A stretch of DNA of 64,000 nt from Themeda triandra. Lineage: Eukaryota; Streptophyta; Magnoliopsida; Poales; Poaceae. Below the pieces are notes generated by a model. The model was not told where the DNA came from, ran no database searches, and saw only the letters and a list, made by a program, of their open reading frames with translations. Made by a program: the position numbers and the translations under genes. The DNA is taken from the NCBI GenBank assembly GCA_018135685.1, contig JAENPR010001608.1:62001-126000 (forward strand), read 5' to 3'. Shown here in pieces: positions 1 through 10,200 of this stretch (its first letter is position 1; the number at the start of each line of letters is the position of its first letter).

Positions 1-97
1 GTCTCCATGGCCTTCCTGGTCTGTTCCAGCAACGGAAGTGTGAAGGCAGTTTGGAACTCGTCGAACCATATGTCTCTTTGTTTGAACAAGCTTAACT
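1..97 (-). CDS. Partial exon of an unidentified host protein
   Basis: The minus strand is open from the window edge up to about position 97. It encodes a normal-looking segment containing IWFDEFQTAFTLPLLEQTRK. An AG acceptor (ctctcag) sits just upstream on the minus strand at about 98, which would make this an internal or second exon. The PLLEQTR stretch resembles the PLLEETR segment of plant SEN1-like P-loop helicases, but that is memory of a family and not a search. The rest of the gene would lie outside the window. A chance open frame remains possible. Confidence 0.35.
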
Positions 98-489
98 GAG
101 AGATCAACAAGAACGGCGATCGGTGATACCTGACTCTGCGTACGGTGAACGGGTGAACAGCGATCTGCGGGACGGCGATCTGCGAATGTAACTGACGAGA
201 GCGATTCAGCTGAATCGCTGAATCGAGTCTTGCTGCCGCCGTCCGCGTCTCTGCCGCGTGCGTGACCTGACGTTGTGACCGCGTCCTTTGGATCGTGAAT
301 TCACGAAGGGCGGTGCCTGTTCCACTTCGATGGTTGTAGATGGGCCAAGTTAAAGCCCAACAACCGTGGGAGCCACCGCTTCTACGAAAACGTTCAGAGC
401 CTCGCGCGGTGTCGTTCTCGTATATGAGCATTTTCTCTTTTTTTTTTTACAAAATATGTATATGTACTCCTATACATATGGTGGAAACG
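98..489. other. Non-coding flank, possible 5' leader or promoter of the left-edge gene
   Basis: No frame here looks coding. The sequence is mixed, with GC-rich pieces at 220-300 and 370-410 and a T-run near 440. If the exon at 1-97 is real, this would hold its upstream intron or leader on the minus strand. Confidence 0.3.
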
Positions 490-522
490 CAGGGTATGCT
501 GAAGCATATACAGCATACCCTG
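490..522. repeat. Perfect 12-bp inverted repeat
   Basis: CAGGGTATGCTG at 490-501 is followed, after a 9-base spacer, by its exact reverse complement CAGCATACCCTG at 511-522. A weaker inverted repeat (ATATGTATA with TATACATAT) lies just upstream at about 454-479. No coding context; function unknown. Confidence 0.7.
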
Positions 523-557
523 TAGCTCCGTCCTTGCGACCTTGCCTAGGTCATTTA

Positions 558-683
558 CACGTCGTGCTGTGGGTTAGTCGGCTGCAGTCTTCGTGAATTA
601 TAGCCGACAGGATGATTGTTCTCTGAACCATGGCCAGTACACATCGTGCTGTGGGTTAGTCGGCTGCAGTCTCTCGATGAATT
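558..683. repeat. Short direct duplication, about 43 bp, two copies
   Basis: The copies are about 558-600 and 640-683 and share GTGCTGTGGGTTAGTCGGCT. They are separated by about 40 bp. A third fragment (gtgaattacatatt) follows near 698-712. It reads as a local tandem duplication. Confidence 0.7.
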
Positions 684-761
684 ACATATTGACCCTGGTG
701 AATTACATATTAACCCGTCTATTTGTCCCTAAATAAATAAATTTATATAGTTATCTTTAAA

Positions 762-770
762 GTTTTTAAA
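762..770 (+). repeat. Left 9-bp target site duplication of the MULE
   Basis: GTTTTTAAA, repeated exactly at 8185-8193. Confidence 0.85.
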
Positions 771-1593
771 GAGTAAAATACAAACCCGGTCCTTAAATTT
801 TTTATGGTGTGTCATCCCGATCCATAAACTTTCAAGGTATGTCGTTCGTGTATCTAAACTCTATTTGGGTCTCAAATCAATCGTTTGCGGGTTTTGCCCC
901 CTTTGATATTAGCAGATAACTCCCTCTCTCATTAATTTGTTTCAATTAGCAACGTTTCCTGGCTATGATCACAGAATAACGTGCTGTGATTAAAACAAAA
1001 AACACTGCGTGGCTGGAGCCATATCGTGACCACAACTCGAGTTATGTTCCTTTTGTTCTGTTACGATTGAGGAACACATATGTCACCATCAACTCTCCAG
1101 CGTGTTTTTAAACAAAAAAGAAAACAAATTTCATAGAAGATCGCTGTTGCCAGCAAACAAAAACACGTAAGTCCATAACGTGATAGATGCATAATAGTAG
1201 ATCACTCTATTTGGATCATGAAATCCGATTTTAGACAACTATATTTAGACATCAGCACTCTCCACAAAGTAATAATCTGCATGCCTAATACTAGATCACT
1301 ATATTTAGATCATGGAATCTGATCCGCTTGATCGGCCTTGATCGCGGATCGGCCTTGCCCCTGCTCGTCCTCGATCGGCCAACGCGAGGGCAATCGCTCT
1401 GGTCATCGCGAGGAACAGGAAGCGTCGCGCGACGCGAGGAATAAGAGTAGTTGCGCGATAATTGAAACAAATACAAGAGACGGGGGCCTATTAGCAAAAC
1501 TATGACGGTCGATCGGGCACTAAACGGGCTGGTTTGAGACCCAAATCAAGTTTAGACACGCGAATGATATACTTTGAAAATTTATGGACCGGG

Positions 1594-1598
1594 GTAAC
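1594..1598 (+). repeat. 5-bp target duplication, left (CRM-like)
   Basis: GTAAC, matched by 8140-8144. Confidence 0.88.
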
Positions 1599-2701
1599 TG
1601 ATGAGGACATCCCAACCATGCACGCTACCTCAAGTTCAAAGGATACAAATCAAGGGCCAATTACACGTAGCCGTGCAAAGCAACTCCAAAAAGAGGTGAA
1701 CTCACTCCTAGCTGAAATTAACTTTGATATACATGAGAATGTTATACTACCTAAATGTTCTACCTTGATTATGCTTAGGTTTATAGAGGAGGAACAATCG
1801 GACCAATACAGTCCAAAACGGACCAGTAGAATAAATGTTCATATCTCTCCACTCTGAGAAGCTTTTGAGGCCTATGAGGACATTTTGGAAAGTTCATCAA
1901 GTTTATTTTCCAATGCAACAAACCTCGCCACTTTTGGACCTGCCAATGGTGAGATATACACAGATTAGTCAAGACTGCTCGGAAGGCTAAGAGTCTGCCA
2001 TGTCAGCATATTGGTACAAGTTCTCGTGCAAAACTGTACCAATCCACAATGTTTCATGATGCATGGTGCTCATGTCTGAAAACCTCTTGGAGTCTATTTT
2101 CACACCCAACAAACGGTTCGCCAATTGGACTTCCCAATAAAGAGTTATGGTCAGTTTATTAGAAACTGTCCTGGAGGCCAACAGTCACGCGAAGCCTCTT
2201 CGGGATGCCATCTCGAGGAGACCTTTCACATAGCCTTTATTCAGAAACTCTATTTCATTTTCACACCTATCTAGGAGGGTTGTTCCTAGTATATATATCC
2301 CCTACATCTAAGCTGTGAGCAACTTTTGATCATTTTGATAAACAACATCATATTGCAGCTGAGACTGCTGAGTGCCTTACTCAAATCAGTGTTCTTCCTT
2401 GTTCTTGTTGGACTTGTGAAGTGATTCCTCTGGGATCCCCTACTTCGTGCTCTACGGCTTCCGTTCGGCTGCGCCATATTGTGTGGATTAGTTCCGGATT
2501 GTGGTTCCGCGGTCGTTCGGAGATCGAGTCGAAGTCTTCGCGGTTTCGGTGCCTCTCTCCCCGTCGCTTGGTCGCATCCAACCTTGGACAGGTATAAAGC
2601 TAGTTATCCCCCTGCTGTTCGCAGCAAGTTTCCTTCGATTCGTGACCTACTGTCGTGAAGATCGGGCCATCCTTTTCACCAAATCATATGGGTGCTTATC
2701 A
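1599..2701 (+). repeat. 5' LTR of the CRM-like element
   Basis: It begins TGATGAGGACAT and ends GCTTATCA, 1103 bp. A frame homologous to the LTR-encoded pol tail is present but ends at a TGA at 1855-1857, where the 3' LTR has CGA. Confidence 0.92.
2290..2297 (+). promoter_or_regulatory. Putative TATA box in the 5' LTR
   Basis: TATATATA followed by a C-rich stretch, in the second half of the LTR where the U3/R border is expected. The 3' LTR has the same motif near 7728. Confidence 0.5.
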
Positions 2702-2703
2702 TG

Positions 2704-2719
2704 TGGTAATCAGCTCATA
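2704..2719 (+). promoter_or_regulatory. Primer binding site, initiator-Met tRNA type (imperfect)
   Basis: TGGTAATCAGCTCATA begins two bases after the LTR. It resembles the plant consensus TGGTATCAGAGC with small changes. Confidence 0.55.
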
Positions 2720-3352
2720 GGTTGTCACGGTAGGTCTTACCATCATCCTTATATTTATCCTTGTTTTATCCATCATATACTGCTGTTTTTGTTCATCACC
2801 TAAAGTCCACTAAAAAGCCACAAAAAAATCCTATAGCCTTTTGGCGGTACTGTTATCTTTGTGTTTGTTGTGTTGATCAAGTTGCTAGTCACTATTTATA
2901 TAATTTGTGTTGTGTTTCATTTGTTATCCACACCCCTATTAGTATAAAAAAATTCAGAAAAAAAACAGAGAAGAAAGAATAGAGTAAAAAGAAAAAAAAA
3001 GACAAGAGAGAAGAAGTTGAAGGGGTTTTGTTGCAGTTTGTTTGTTGAAATTTTCAGTTTGTTATTCAAATTGGTGACAATCTCCATCGCAGCAACTTCA
3101 TATCTTTTGAGCACATCAAACCACTTGGGTTGCAGTATCGTAGCCTCCCTTGATTAGCCACCCATAGCTCCACAAAAACCGAAACCGGACCTTTCATCTT
3201 GTACCATTTCAATTGCTTTATCGCAGCCGGGGTATTGCCACTGCAGCACACTCACAGTCCTTGAGAACAAGCAAGAACATTGGTAAGTAAGAGGTGAGGT
3301 TGTGTGATTCCACAAATTTACCTATTCCATTTTTCTTGCATAAAGTGCTAAC

Positions 3353-5512
3353 ATGGCAGACTCCAACTCGAGTATTCATGGTGGTCGTCATGGAGGAGAA
3401 GAACCCCCGGTTGCACGGGCTGAGTTGCGCCAAATGGCCGACTCACTCTTGGAGGCCATGGGGAGGATGCTTGATGAACGCATTCCTGTACATGGGAGAA
3501 GAGTACCTCGCCATCAACATGATGAATCGGGTGGTGAGAATTCTGATGTGGGACATGGTGTTCATGACCGTTTCAGAGATGGTCGTGGTGGTGATAGGCG
3601 GGCTGGTCATCCAGGCCGCAATGGAGGACGTGCTCACGGGCGTGGTCGTGACCACCGTGTGCGCTTTGAAGATGAAGAATTTGGTGACTTTGATGATGGA
3701 GAGGGGTTTGATGATAATGAAAATCCCTTTGCAAATGATGGGCTGTTTGGGCGGCGCCGAGATCATCGGTGGCGTGCTGATTATGGAGAAAGAGAGCATC
3801 ATCATGGTCGTCGTAATAGAGATGACCCGGATAACATAGCCCGTGTTAAGTTGAGAATTCCCAAATTCACTGGAAAAGAAGATGCTGATGCATATCATGA
3901 GTGGGCTGAGCAGTGTGATCAGATTTTTAGAGTTCATAATCTTTCTGATCAGAGGCGTGTGAATCTTGCTTCAGTTGAGTTCTCTGGCTATGCTCTGACT
4001 TGGTGGAATCAAGTACAAGAGAATCAAGTTGAGTTGGGACGTGATTATATCAATACTTGGGATGAGATGAAGAGAGTGATGAGGAGGCGATTTGTACCCT
4101 CTAGCTATCAGCGTGACCTTCGCAATAGGTTGCAAGCGTTGAAGCAAGGAAAAAGAACGGTTGATGAGTATTATAAGGAGATGGAACTGCTGTTAGTGCG
4201 GGCTGAAATTAGAGAAGATCTGGAGTCAAAAATGGCAAGATTTTTGGGTGGTCTTAATGAAGAAATCTCTGATTTTGTTGAGATGTTTCCATATCATACT
4301 TTGCAAGACCTTGTTGAACAAGCTAAGCGCACTGAAAGAAAAATTCAGCAAGAGAAATGTGGAAGATCTTATGGCAGTCCTTCCATAGCAGCCCCATGGC
4401 GCAAGCAGCAGTCCGGTACTTCTTTTGGTGGGGGTCGATCCCAAGGTGCTGCAGCTAGACCTTCTCCATCGATTGCTCCATCAAAGATGGCAGTTTCTAC
4501 TGCATCATCTCCTGCAAATCAGCAGCGATCTACTACAAGTGCAGCAGGCCCAAGTGTTGCTTCAGCCGCTGCATCCTCTACACGCAGCAGAGAAATAGTG
4601 TGCCATAAGTGCCATGGTCGTGGACATATTGCAGCCCAATGTCCAAGTAGAAGGGCCATGATTGTGAATGACCATGGTGAATGGGAATCTGAAAGTGAAC
4701 AGGAAGAAGTTGGTCCAAGATACGATGAAGAAAATGAAAGCAATGATGATAATGAGATCCAACCCGATGAAGGTGATAATAATTGCTTTATTTCTCTTCG
4801 GGTTCTCAATGTTTCTGCTGTAAAAGAAGAGAGTGGGCAGCGACACAATCTCTTCCATACTAGAGGCATGATCAAAGAGAAATTGTGTAGAATCATTGTT
4901 GATAGTGGCAGCTGCAACAATATTGCAAGTCAAGAGTTGGTTGATAGATTGGGGCTAAAGCAACGGCGTCATCCTAATCCATACAAGATGCAATGGCTTA
5001 ATGATTGTGGTGCGCTGCGTGTGAACAATATTGTGACAGTTCCTTTCTCTATTGGACGGTATAATGATCATGTGGAGTGTGATGTGGTACCTATGCAAGC
5101 ATGCCAACTGCTGCTAGGAAGACCATGGTTATATGATCGTGATGTTCAGATTTTTGGAAGAACAAACAAGCTGACCTTCATGTATAAAGGAGAGAGAATT
5201 TCATTGCTCCCTTTGACACCGGAGGAGATTTTCAAGGATGATCTAAAAAGAAATCAGCGAGCGAGCGAGAACCACTTGCGAGAGACCCACAAAAATAGTG
5301 AGGGAGTGTTTCCAAAGCCTAATAAAACCCCACAGCTGCAAAAAACCAAGACAATGGGAAAAGAGGGATTAGTCATGATGGCTAGGAAGGGGGATTTAAA
5401 AGAGTTGAGTGAACCCAATGCCATGTTCTTTGTACTCCTGTACAAGGACAATTTTCTTTCCGCTAACGACTTACTCTCTACTTTGCCAAGTGTTGTTTTT
5501 AATGTGTTATAG
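3353..5512 (+). CDS. gag-protease polyprotein of the CRM-like element
   Basis: A 719-residue frame opening at the first good ATG after the leader. The N-terminus (1-140) is rich in R, G, D and H. A retrotransposon gag domain spans about 155-330 (WAEQCDQIF, ALTWWNQVQ). A CCHC zinc knuckle, CHKCHGRGHIAAQC, lies near 417-430 and binds RNA. An aspartic protease with the active-site motif VDSGSCNNIAS is near 513, and LLLGRPWL follows at about 585. The frame ends in TAG at 5510-5512. RT follows in the same frame only 12 bases later, so this stop splits what is normally one polyprotein. The TAG could derive from CAG by C-to-T change at a CHG site, a methylated context in plants. Readthrough is the alternative. 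Gag forms the particle; protease cuts the polyprotein. Confidence 0.9.
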   Translation: MADSNSSIHGGRHGGEEPPVARAELRQMADSLLEAMGRMLDERIPVHGRRVPRHQHDESGGENSDVGHGVHDRFRDGRGGDRRAGHPGRNGGRAHGRGRDHRVRFEDEEFGDFDDGEGFDDNENPFANDGLFGRRRDHRWRADYGEREHHHGRRNRDDPDNIARVKLRIPKFTGKEDADAYHEWAEQCDQIFRVHNLSDQRRVNLASVEFSGYALTWWNQVQENQVELGRDYINTWDEMKRVMRRRFVPSSYQRDLRNRLQALKQGKRTVDEYYKEMELLLVRAEIREDLESKMARFLGGLNEEISDFVEMFPYHTLQDLVEQAKRTERKIQQEKCGRSYGSPSIAAPWRKQQSGTSFGGGRSQGAAARPSPSIAPSKMAVSTASSPANQQRSTTSAAGPSVASAAASSTRSREIVCHKCHGRGHIAAQCPSRRAMIVNDHGEWESESEQEEVGPRYDEENESNDDNEIQPDEGDNNCFISLRVLNVSAVKEESGQRHNLFHTRGMIKEKLCRIIVDSGSCNNIASQELVDRLGLKQRRHPNPYKMQWLNDCGALRVNNIVTVPFSIGRYNDHVECDVVPMQACQLLLGRPWLYDRDVQIFGRTNKLTFMYKGERISLLPLTPEEIFKDDLKRNQRASENHLRETHKNSEGVFPKPNKTPQLQKTKTMGKEGLVMMARKGDLKELSEPNAMFFVLLYKDNFLSANDLLSTLPSVVFNVL

Positions 5513-6945
5513 GATTATGAGGATGTGTTTCCAGAGGAAGTGCCACCGGGGTTGCCACCTAAGAGAGGGATTGAACATCAAATTGACCTTGTTCCTGGTG
5601 CCTCACTTCCAAATCGAGCTGCATATCGCACCAACCCGGAGGAAACAAAAGAGATTCAGAGACAAGTAGAAGAGTTGATAAAAAAAGGGTATGTGCAAGA
5701 AAGTCTTTCACCTTGTGCTGTTCCTGTTCTTTTAGTTCCCAAGAAAGATGGATCGTGGAGAATGTGTGTTGATTGTAGAGCTATTAATAACATCACAATA
5801 AGGTATAGACATCCCATTCCTAGACTTGATGACATGCTTGATGAACTTAGTGGTGCTATCATCTTCACAAAAATTGACTTGAGAAGTGGATATCACCAAA
5901 TAAGAATGCGAGAAGGAGATGAGTGGAAAACAGCTTTTAAAACAAAATTGGGGTTGTATGAATGGTTGGTAATGCCTTTTGGATTGACTAATGCGCCTAG
6001 TACCTTCATGAGATTGATGAATCATGTGCTTAGAGCTTTTATTGGCAAGTTTGTTGTGGTGTACTTTGATGATATATTAATTTACAGCAAATCCCTTGGT
6101 GAACATGTTGAACATATTCAATGTGTGCTTGCTGTCCTACGTGAGCAAAAGTTATATGCTAACCTTGACAAGTGCACCTTTTGCACCGACAAGGTAGTGT
6201 TTCTTGGTTTTGTTGTTTCAGGACAAGGTGTGGAGGTGGATGAGGAAAAGATCAAAGCTGTTCGTGAGTGGGTGCCTCCACAAAATGTGAGTCAAGTTCG
6301 GAGTTTCCTCAGACTTGCTGGTTTCTACCGGCGATTTGTGAAAGATTTCAGCACCATAGCTGCTCCAATCAATGAGCTGACAAAGAAAGAAGTGCCTTTT
6401 AAATGGGGTGAAGCACAAGAGAAGGCATTTGAAGAGCTAAAAATGAAGTTAACAACACCGCCAGTCCTCGCACTTCCAGATTTCAGTAAGACATTTGAAA
6501 TTGAATGTGATGCAAGTGGTGTAGGGATTGGAGGTGTGCTCATGCAAGAAAAGAGGCCAATTGCATACTTCAGTGAAAAGCTAAGTGGCCCAATTTTAAA
6601 TTATTCAGTTTATGATAAAGAATTATATGCTCTTGTTCGTAGTTTGGAAACATGGCAACACTACCTTCTACCTAAAGAATTTGTGATACATTCAGACCAT
6701 GAGTCTTTGAAACACCTTAAAGGACAACTAAAACTGAACCGAAGGCATGCAAAATGGAGTGAATTCATTGAGACTTTTCCATACATTGTTAAGTACAAGA
6801 AAGGGCAAGATAATGTTGTAGCTGATGCTTTGTCCCGTCGTCATATTTTACTTTCACAACTTGACGCTAAAATTCTTGGTTTGGAAAGCATAAAAGATTT
6901 ATATGCCACTGATTCATGTTTTGCTGAACCATATTCCAAGTACTT
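5513..6945 (+). CDS. Reverse transcriptase and RNase H, integrase missing
   Basis: The frame continues from the gag-protease frame after the TAG at 5510-5512; its first ATG is at 5525. RT motifs are clear: VPKKDGSWRMCVDCRAIN, FTKIDLRSGYHQI, MPFGLTNAPSTFM and the catalytic YFDDILIYS (near 6063). The RNase H region begins at FEIECDASGVGIGGVL and runs to NVVADALSRR. After EPYSKY (about 6940) the frame jumps straight into sequence that normally lies at the end of pol, so the HHCC and DDE integrase domains are absent. RT copies the element RNA into DNA; without integrase it could insert only with enzyme supplied by a related element. Confidence 0.9.
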
Positions 6946-7406
6946 ATGGTGTGAGTACAAGTTTCAATGTCACCGATCTATCTCCATTCTTTGGATTGGA
7001 AGAGTCGAGGACGACTCCTTTTCAAGAGGGGGGAGATGATGAGGACAACCCAACCATGCACGCTACCTCAAGTTCAAAGGATACAAATCAAGGGCCAATT
7101 ACACGTAGCCGTGCAAAGCAACTCCAAAAAGAGGTGAACTCACTCCTAGCTGAAATTAACTTTGATATACATGAGAATGTTATACTACCTAAATGTTCTA
7201 CCTTGATTATACTTAGGTTTATAGAGGAGGAACAATCGGACCAATACAGTCCAAAACGGACCAGTAGAATAAATGTTCATATCTCTCCACTCCGAGAAGC
7301 TTTTGAGGCCTATGAGGACATTTTGGAAAGTTCATCAAGTTTATTTTCCAATGCAACAAACCTCACCACTTTTGGACCTGCCAATGGTGAGATATACACA
7401 GATTAG
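6946..7406 (+). pseudogene. C-terminal tail of pol, running into the 3' LTR
   Basis: A frame different from RT (open from 6903) reads VTDLSPFFGLEESRTTPF, typical of the chromoviral pol end. It crosses the polypurine tract and continues about 370 bp into the LTR (GPITRSRAKQLQKEVN...) before stopping at 7406. It is out of frame with RT because of the internal deletion. Pol extending into the 3' LTR is known in CRM-group chromoviruses. Confidence 0.65.
7024..7036 (+). promoter_or_regulatory. Polypurine tract of the CRM-like element
   Basis: AAGAGGGGGGAGA directly precedes the 3' LTR, the expected plus-strand primer position. Confidence 0.85.
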
Positions 7407-8139
7407 TCAAGACTGCTCGGAAGGCTAAGAGTCTGCCATGTCAGCATACTGGTACAAGTTCTCGTGTAAAACTGTACCAATCCACAATGTTTCATGATGC
7501 ATGGTGCACATGTCTGAAAACCTCTTGGAGTCTATTTTCACACCCAACAAACGGTTCGCCAATTGGACTTCCCAATAAAGAGTTATGGTCTGTTTATTAG
7601 AAACTGTCCTGGAGGCCAACAGTCACGCGAAGCCTCCTCAGGATGCCATCTCGAGGAGACCTTTCACATAGCCTTTATTCAGAAACTCTATTTCATTTTC
7701 ACACCTATCTAGGAGGGTTGTTCCTAGTATATATATCCCCTACATCTAAGCTGTGAGCAACTTTTGATCATTTTGATAAACAACATCATATTGCAGCTGA
7801 GACTGCTGAGTGCCTTACTCAAATCAGTGTTCTTCCTTGTTCTTGTTGGACTTGTGAAGTGATTCCTCTGGGATCCCCTACTTCGTGCTCTACGGCTTCC
7901 GTTCGGCTGCGCCGTATTGTGTGGATTAGTTCCGGATTGTGGTTCTGCGGTCGTTCGGAGATCGAGTCGAAGTCTTCGCGGTTTCGGTGCCTCTCTCCCC
8001 GTCGCTTGGTCGCATCCAACCTTGGATAGGTATAGAGCTTGTTATCCCCCTGCTGTTCGTAGCAAGTTTCCTTCGATTCGTGACCTACTGTCGTGAAGAT
8101 CGGGCCATCCTTTTCACCAAATCATATCGCTGCTTATCA
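7037..8139 (+). repeat. 3' LTR of the CRM-like element
   Basis: It begins TGATGAGGACAA and ends GCTTATCA, 1103 bp, the same length as the 5' LTR. Its first 370 bp continue a pol-related open frame (to 7406). Confidence 0.92.
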
Positions 8140-8144
8140 GTAAC
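8140..8144 (+). repeat. 5-bp target duplication, right (CRM-like)
   Basis: GTAAC, matched by 1594-1598. Confidence 0.88.
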
Positions 8145-8184
8145 ACACCATGAAAAGTTTAAGGACCGGGTTTGTATTTTACTC

Positions 8185-8193
8185 GTTTTTAAA
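8185..8193 (+). repeat. Right 9-bp target site duplication of the MULE
   Basis: GTTTTTAAA, identical to 762-770. Confidence 0.85.
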
Positions 8194-8393
8194 CTTTGAC
8201 TGAATTTCTTAAAAAAAGGTTAAGATTTACAATATCAAATTAGTGTCATTAGATTTAGCATAGAATATATTTTTATAAGATATTCATTTTATTTTATAGA
8301 TGTTATTTTTTTAAAAAAAGTTAGTCGATTAAAAAATGACTAGCACGGATTTTAGAAATTGATTTATTTGAAGAAAGAGGGAATAACTATTAG

Positions 8394-9160
8394 TGACCAA
8401 ACTTTTTATTGTATTTCCGCTGCTACGAAGGAAAATGTTATGATAAGGCTATTATGATAAAAAGAGAATAAATATTTTGTCGGTATATAAAAAGTGGACA
8501 GAGAAAAGCAAAGCCAAGAGTATGCCCCCTAACATCAAAAACATAAAATTTTAAATTAATATATAATTTAATAATCTATATTTATATTAGAAAGATATTA
8601 TAAAAAGTTTTATCAAAGCTATTTTTAATATCTTCTAGACAACACAAACACGTAAAAGACAGTTAAAATATAATATTTCATCTAAACATGTTTCTGTACA
8701 TATTAGAATACATTTAATGTAATTTAGTTTTTGCTACATATTACTCACCTTTTATTGTATTTTATATTTCATGTACTTAATAAGTACTCAATTTTTTATT
8801 CTGAACCTCACACTTTACGCTCACATACATACACGCACGTCCAAATAATATACATATATTAAACCTCACTATGAGCAGAATCAAAATACCGAGCTGAAAG
8901 ATTTCGACATTCATGAGTCACCACATGCACCTTCGTAGACAGACACAATTTGCCTATCACGAGACATAATAACATTATTTGATCGTCAAAAACTACAATA
9001 AATTCAGGAAATATAGGACCAGCTAATCGTTGACTAATCCAGATTCATATATACTATCGATTTTCTTTGACTGCCCTCTGTATTTATTTTTTTGTTACCC
9101 TCACTATGGAGAAATCCATCGAACTACAATAAAAGCTGGTTCCGCAGGGTCTACATATGT
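8394..9160. other. AT-rich intergenic DNA
   Basis: No open frame of note. The stretch is AT-rich with A/T runs and small degenerate repeats; nothing assignable. Confidence 0.5.
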
Positions 9161-10200
9161 AGGTGCGTGCAGGTGACACGAGACTGTGGCCGCTAAACAT
9201 TTTGTTTCCTCACCCATTTATGATGACTGATGAGCTTATTAAAATTCGCCTGCGTTCGTGGACCAGAGCGGCACGCCGGCGCCCATCAAGGGATCGTTCA
9301 CCTGTCAGCCTAGCTGATTTCCGGTCCTGGTCACTAATCAATTCCCGCAAAGCCGAGATCACTGTGAAAAATGGGAGGCCAGCGCCGATTTGCCTTGCAG
9401 CTGTGGCCAAAAGGCATGCCACGCCACGCGCGACGCGTCCAAAACCAGGAAGGAAACCTCTGTCGCCGGACGAGAGCAGTGGCAGTAAAATAGTGGCGCT
9501 GAAGGCTGAACCATGGGCGATTTTGGCTGTATTTCTGTATAGTTAGTTTGTACGTATAAAATAAACACCGGTACGTATGATGCAATATACCATTGTTACG
9601 AGAGAGACATTCGTGCTGCGGTCTTATCAAAGTGGCAGATGGGATGTGTGGCCAATTGGGTGGAGCAGAATATACAGGCGGGGTGCTTTCTCTTTTTCCT
9701 AATTGATCGGTGCCAAATTGTTGCCAACAACGAAAGGCGAGTTCACAGATGGGATCTGGCGATGGAAACCAACGAGGCAGACGACTGCTGGAGCGTGGAA
9801 GCCTGCATGATTTCTTTTTTAACACTACGTCAAGTACGCCACGCCGGATTTGGCCCCGTTTTGGCTGTGCATCGTGCGCGCCGCGACCGTCCATTCGTGG
9901 CGGCGGGCGGCGGCACTCTCAGTGAGGAATTTTTGACAGAGAGAATCTGCTCCGCGTTTTCTAGGTCCGCTGCTTTCGCCGGTGGGACAGTACCATGGGT
10001 TTGTCGCTCGCGGTAACTCGTTTGGCGTCATTCACGCATACTGACGGCCGGGTTTTTTTCGAGTTCGCGCGGTCCTGCACCGTCACAGAAAAATACACTC
10101 ACGAGTCACGCATACTACGGTCACTGGCCTGCGCTGCACCGCAAATACAGGCGCGGCAGACCAGCACTGAACTTGGACATGCATTGCTAGGTACATTGAT
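9161..10200. other. Mixed-composition region with no recognised gene
   Basis: GC content rises here and several short frames open on both strands (for example 9163-9546 plus and 9334-9894 minus). They overlap in antisense and show no recognisable domain. It could be promoter or fragmentary genic DNA; I cannot support a gene. Confidence 0.4.

Larger units (their letters stand above)
1599..8139 (+). mobile_element. Ty3/gypsy chromovirus (CRM-like), full ends but integrase deleted
   Basis: The element has TG...CA ends, LTRs of 1103 bp each, and a 5-bp target duplication GTAAC at 1594-1598 and 8140-8144. Its order is LTR, primer site, gag, protease, RT, RNase H, polypurine tract, LTR. The pol reading frame runs into the 3' LTR, as in the CRM group of plant chromoviruses. 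By eye I count about 18 substitutions between the LTRs (about 1.6%). At a grass LTR rate of 1.3e-8 per site per year that suggests an insertion within roughly the last million years. The integrase region is missing and a stop codon separates protease from RT, so it is non-autonomous now. It sits inside the right inverted repeat of the MULE. Confidence 0.92.
771..8184. mobile_element. Non-autonomous Mutator-like element (MULE-MITE), interrupted by a gypsy element
   Basis: Long terminal inverted repeats begin GAGTAAAATACAAACCCGGT at 771 and end with the complement at 8184. They match over about 109 bp: left 771-879, right 1530-1593 plus 8145-8184. A perfect 9-bp target duplication, GTTTTTAAA, lies at 762-770 and 8185-8193. 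Long inverted repeats with a 9-bp duplication are diagnostic of the Mutator superfamily. Removing the gypsy insert and one copy of its duplication leaves about 868 bp with no transposase frame, so it would depend on MuDR-type transposase in trans. The interior (880-1529) shows no recognisable captured gene. Confidence 0.85.
711..8393. mobile_element. Stowaway-like MITE relic, split by later insertions
   Basis: The sequence left of the Mutator-like element (711-770) and right of it (8194-8393) becomes one continuous unit once the inserts are removed. Its outer ends are loosely complementary (left cccgtctatttgtccctaaata, shortened; right tatttgaagaaagaggga). The right part carries the ACTTTGACT and ATTAGATT patterns common in Stowaway/mariner MITEs. 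The ends are too decayed to fix exact borders or a TA duplication. Confidence 0.4.

Noticed and set aside
1781..2581. Small minus-strand frames in the CRM-like LTR (also 7425-8019)
   Set aside because: They repeat identically in both LTRs, show no coding style, and lie in LTR non-coding sequence.
3294..3937. Open frames overlapping gag (plus 3294-3839, minus 3443-3937)
   Set aside because: They are alternate-frame shadows of the gag-protease frame, with unnatural Met/Val or Ile/Thr bias.
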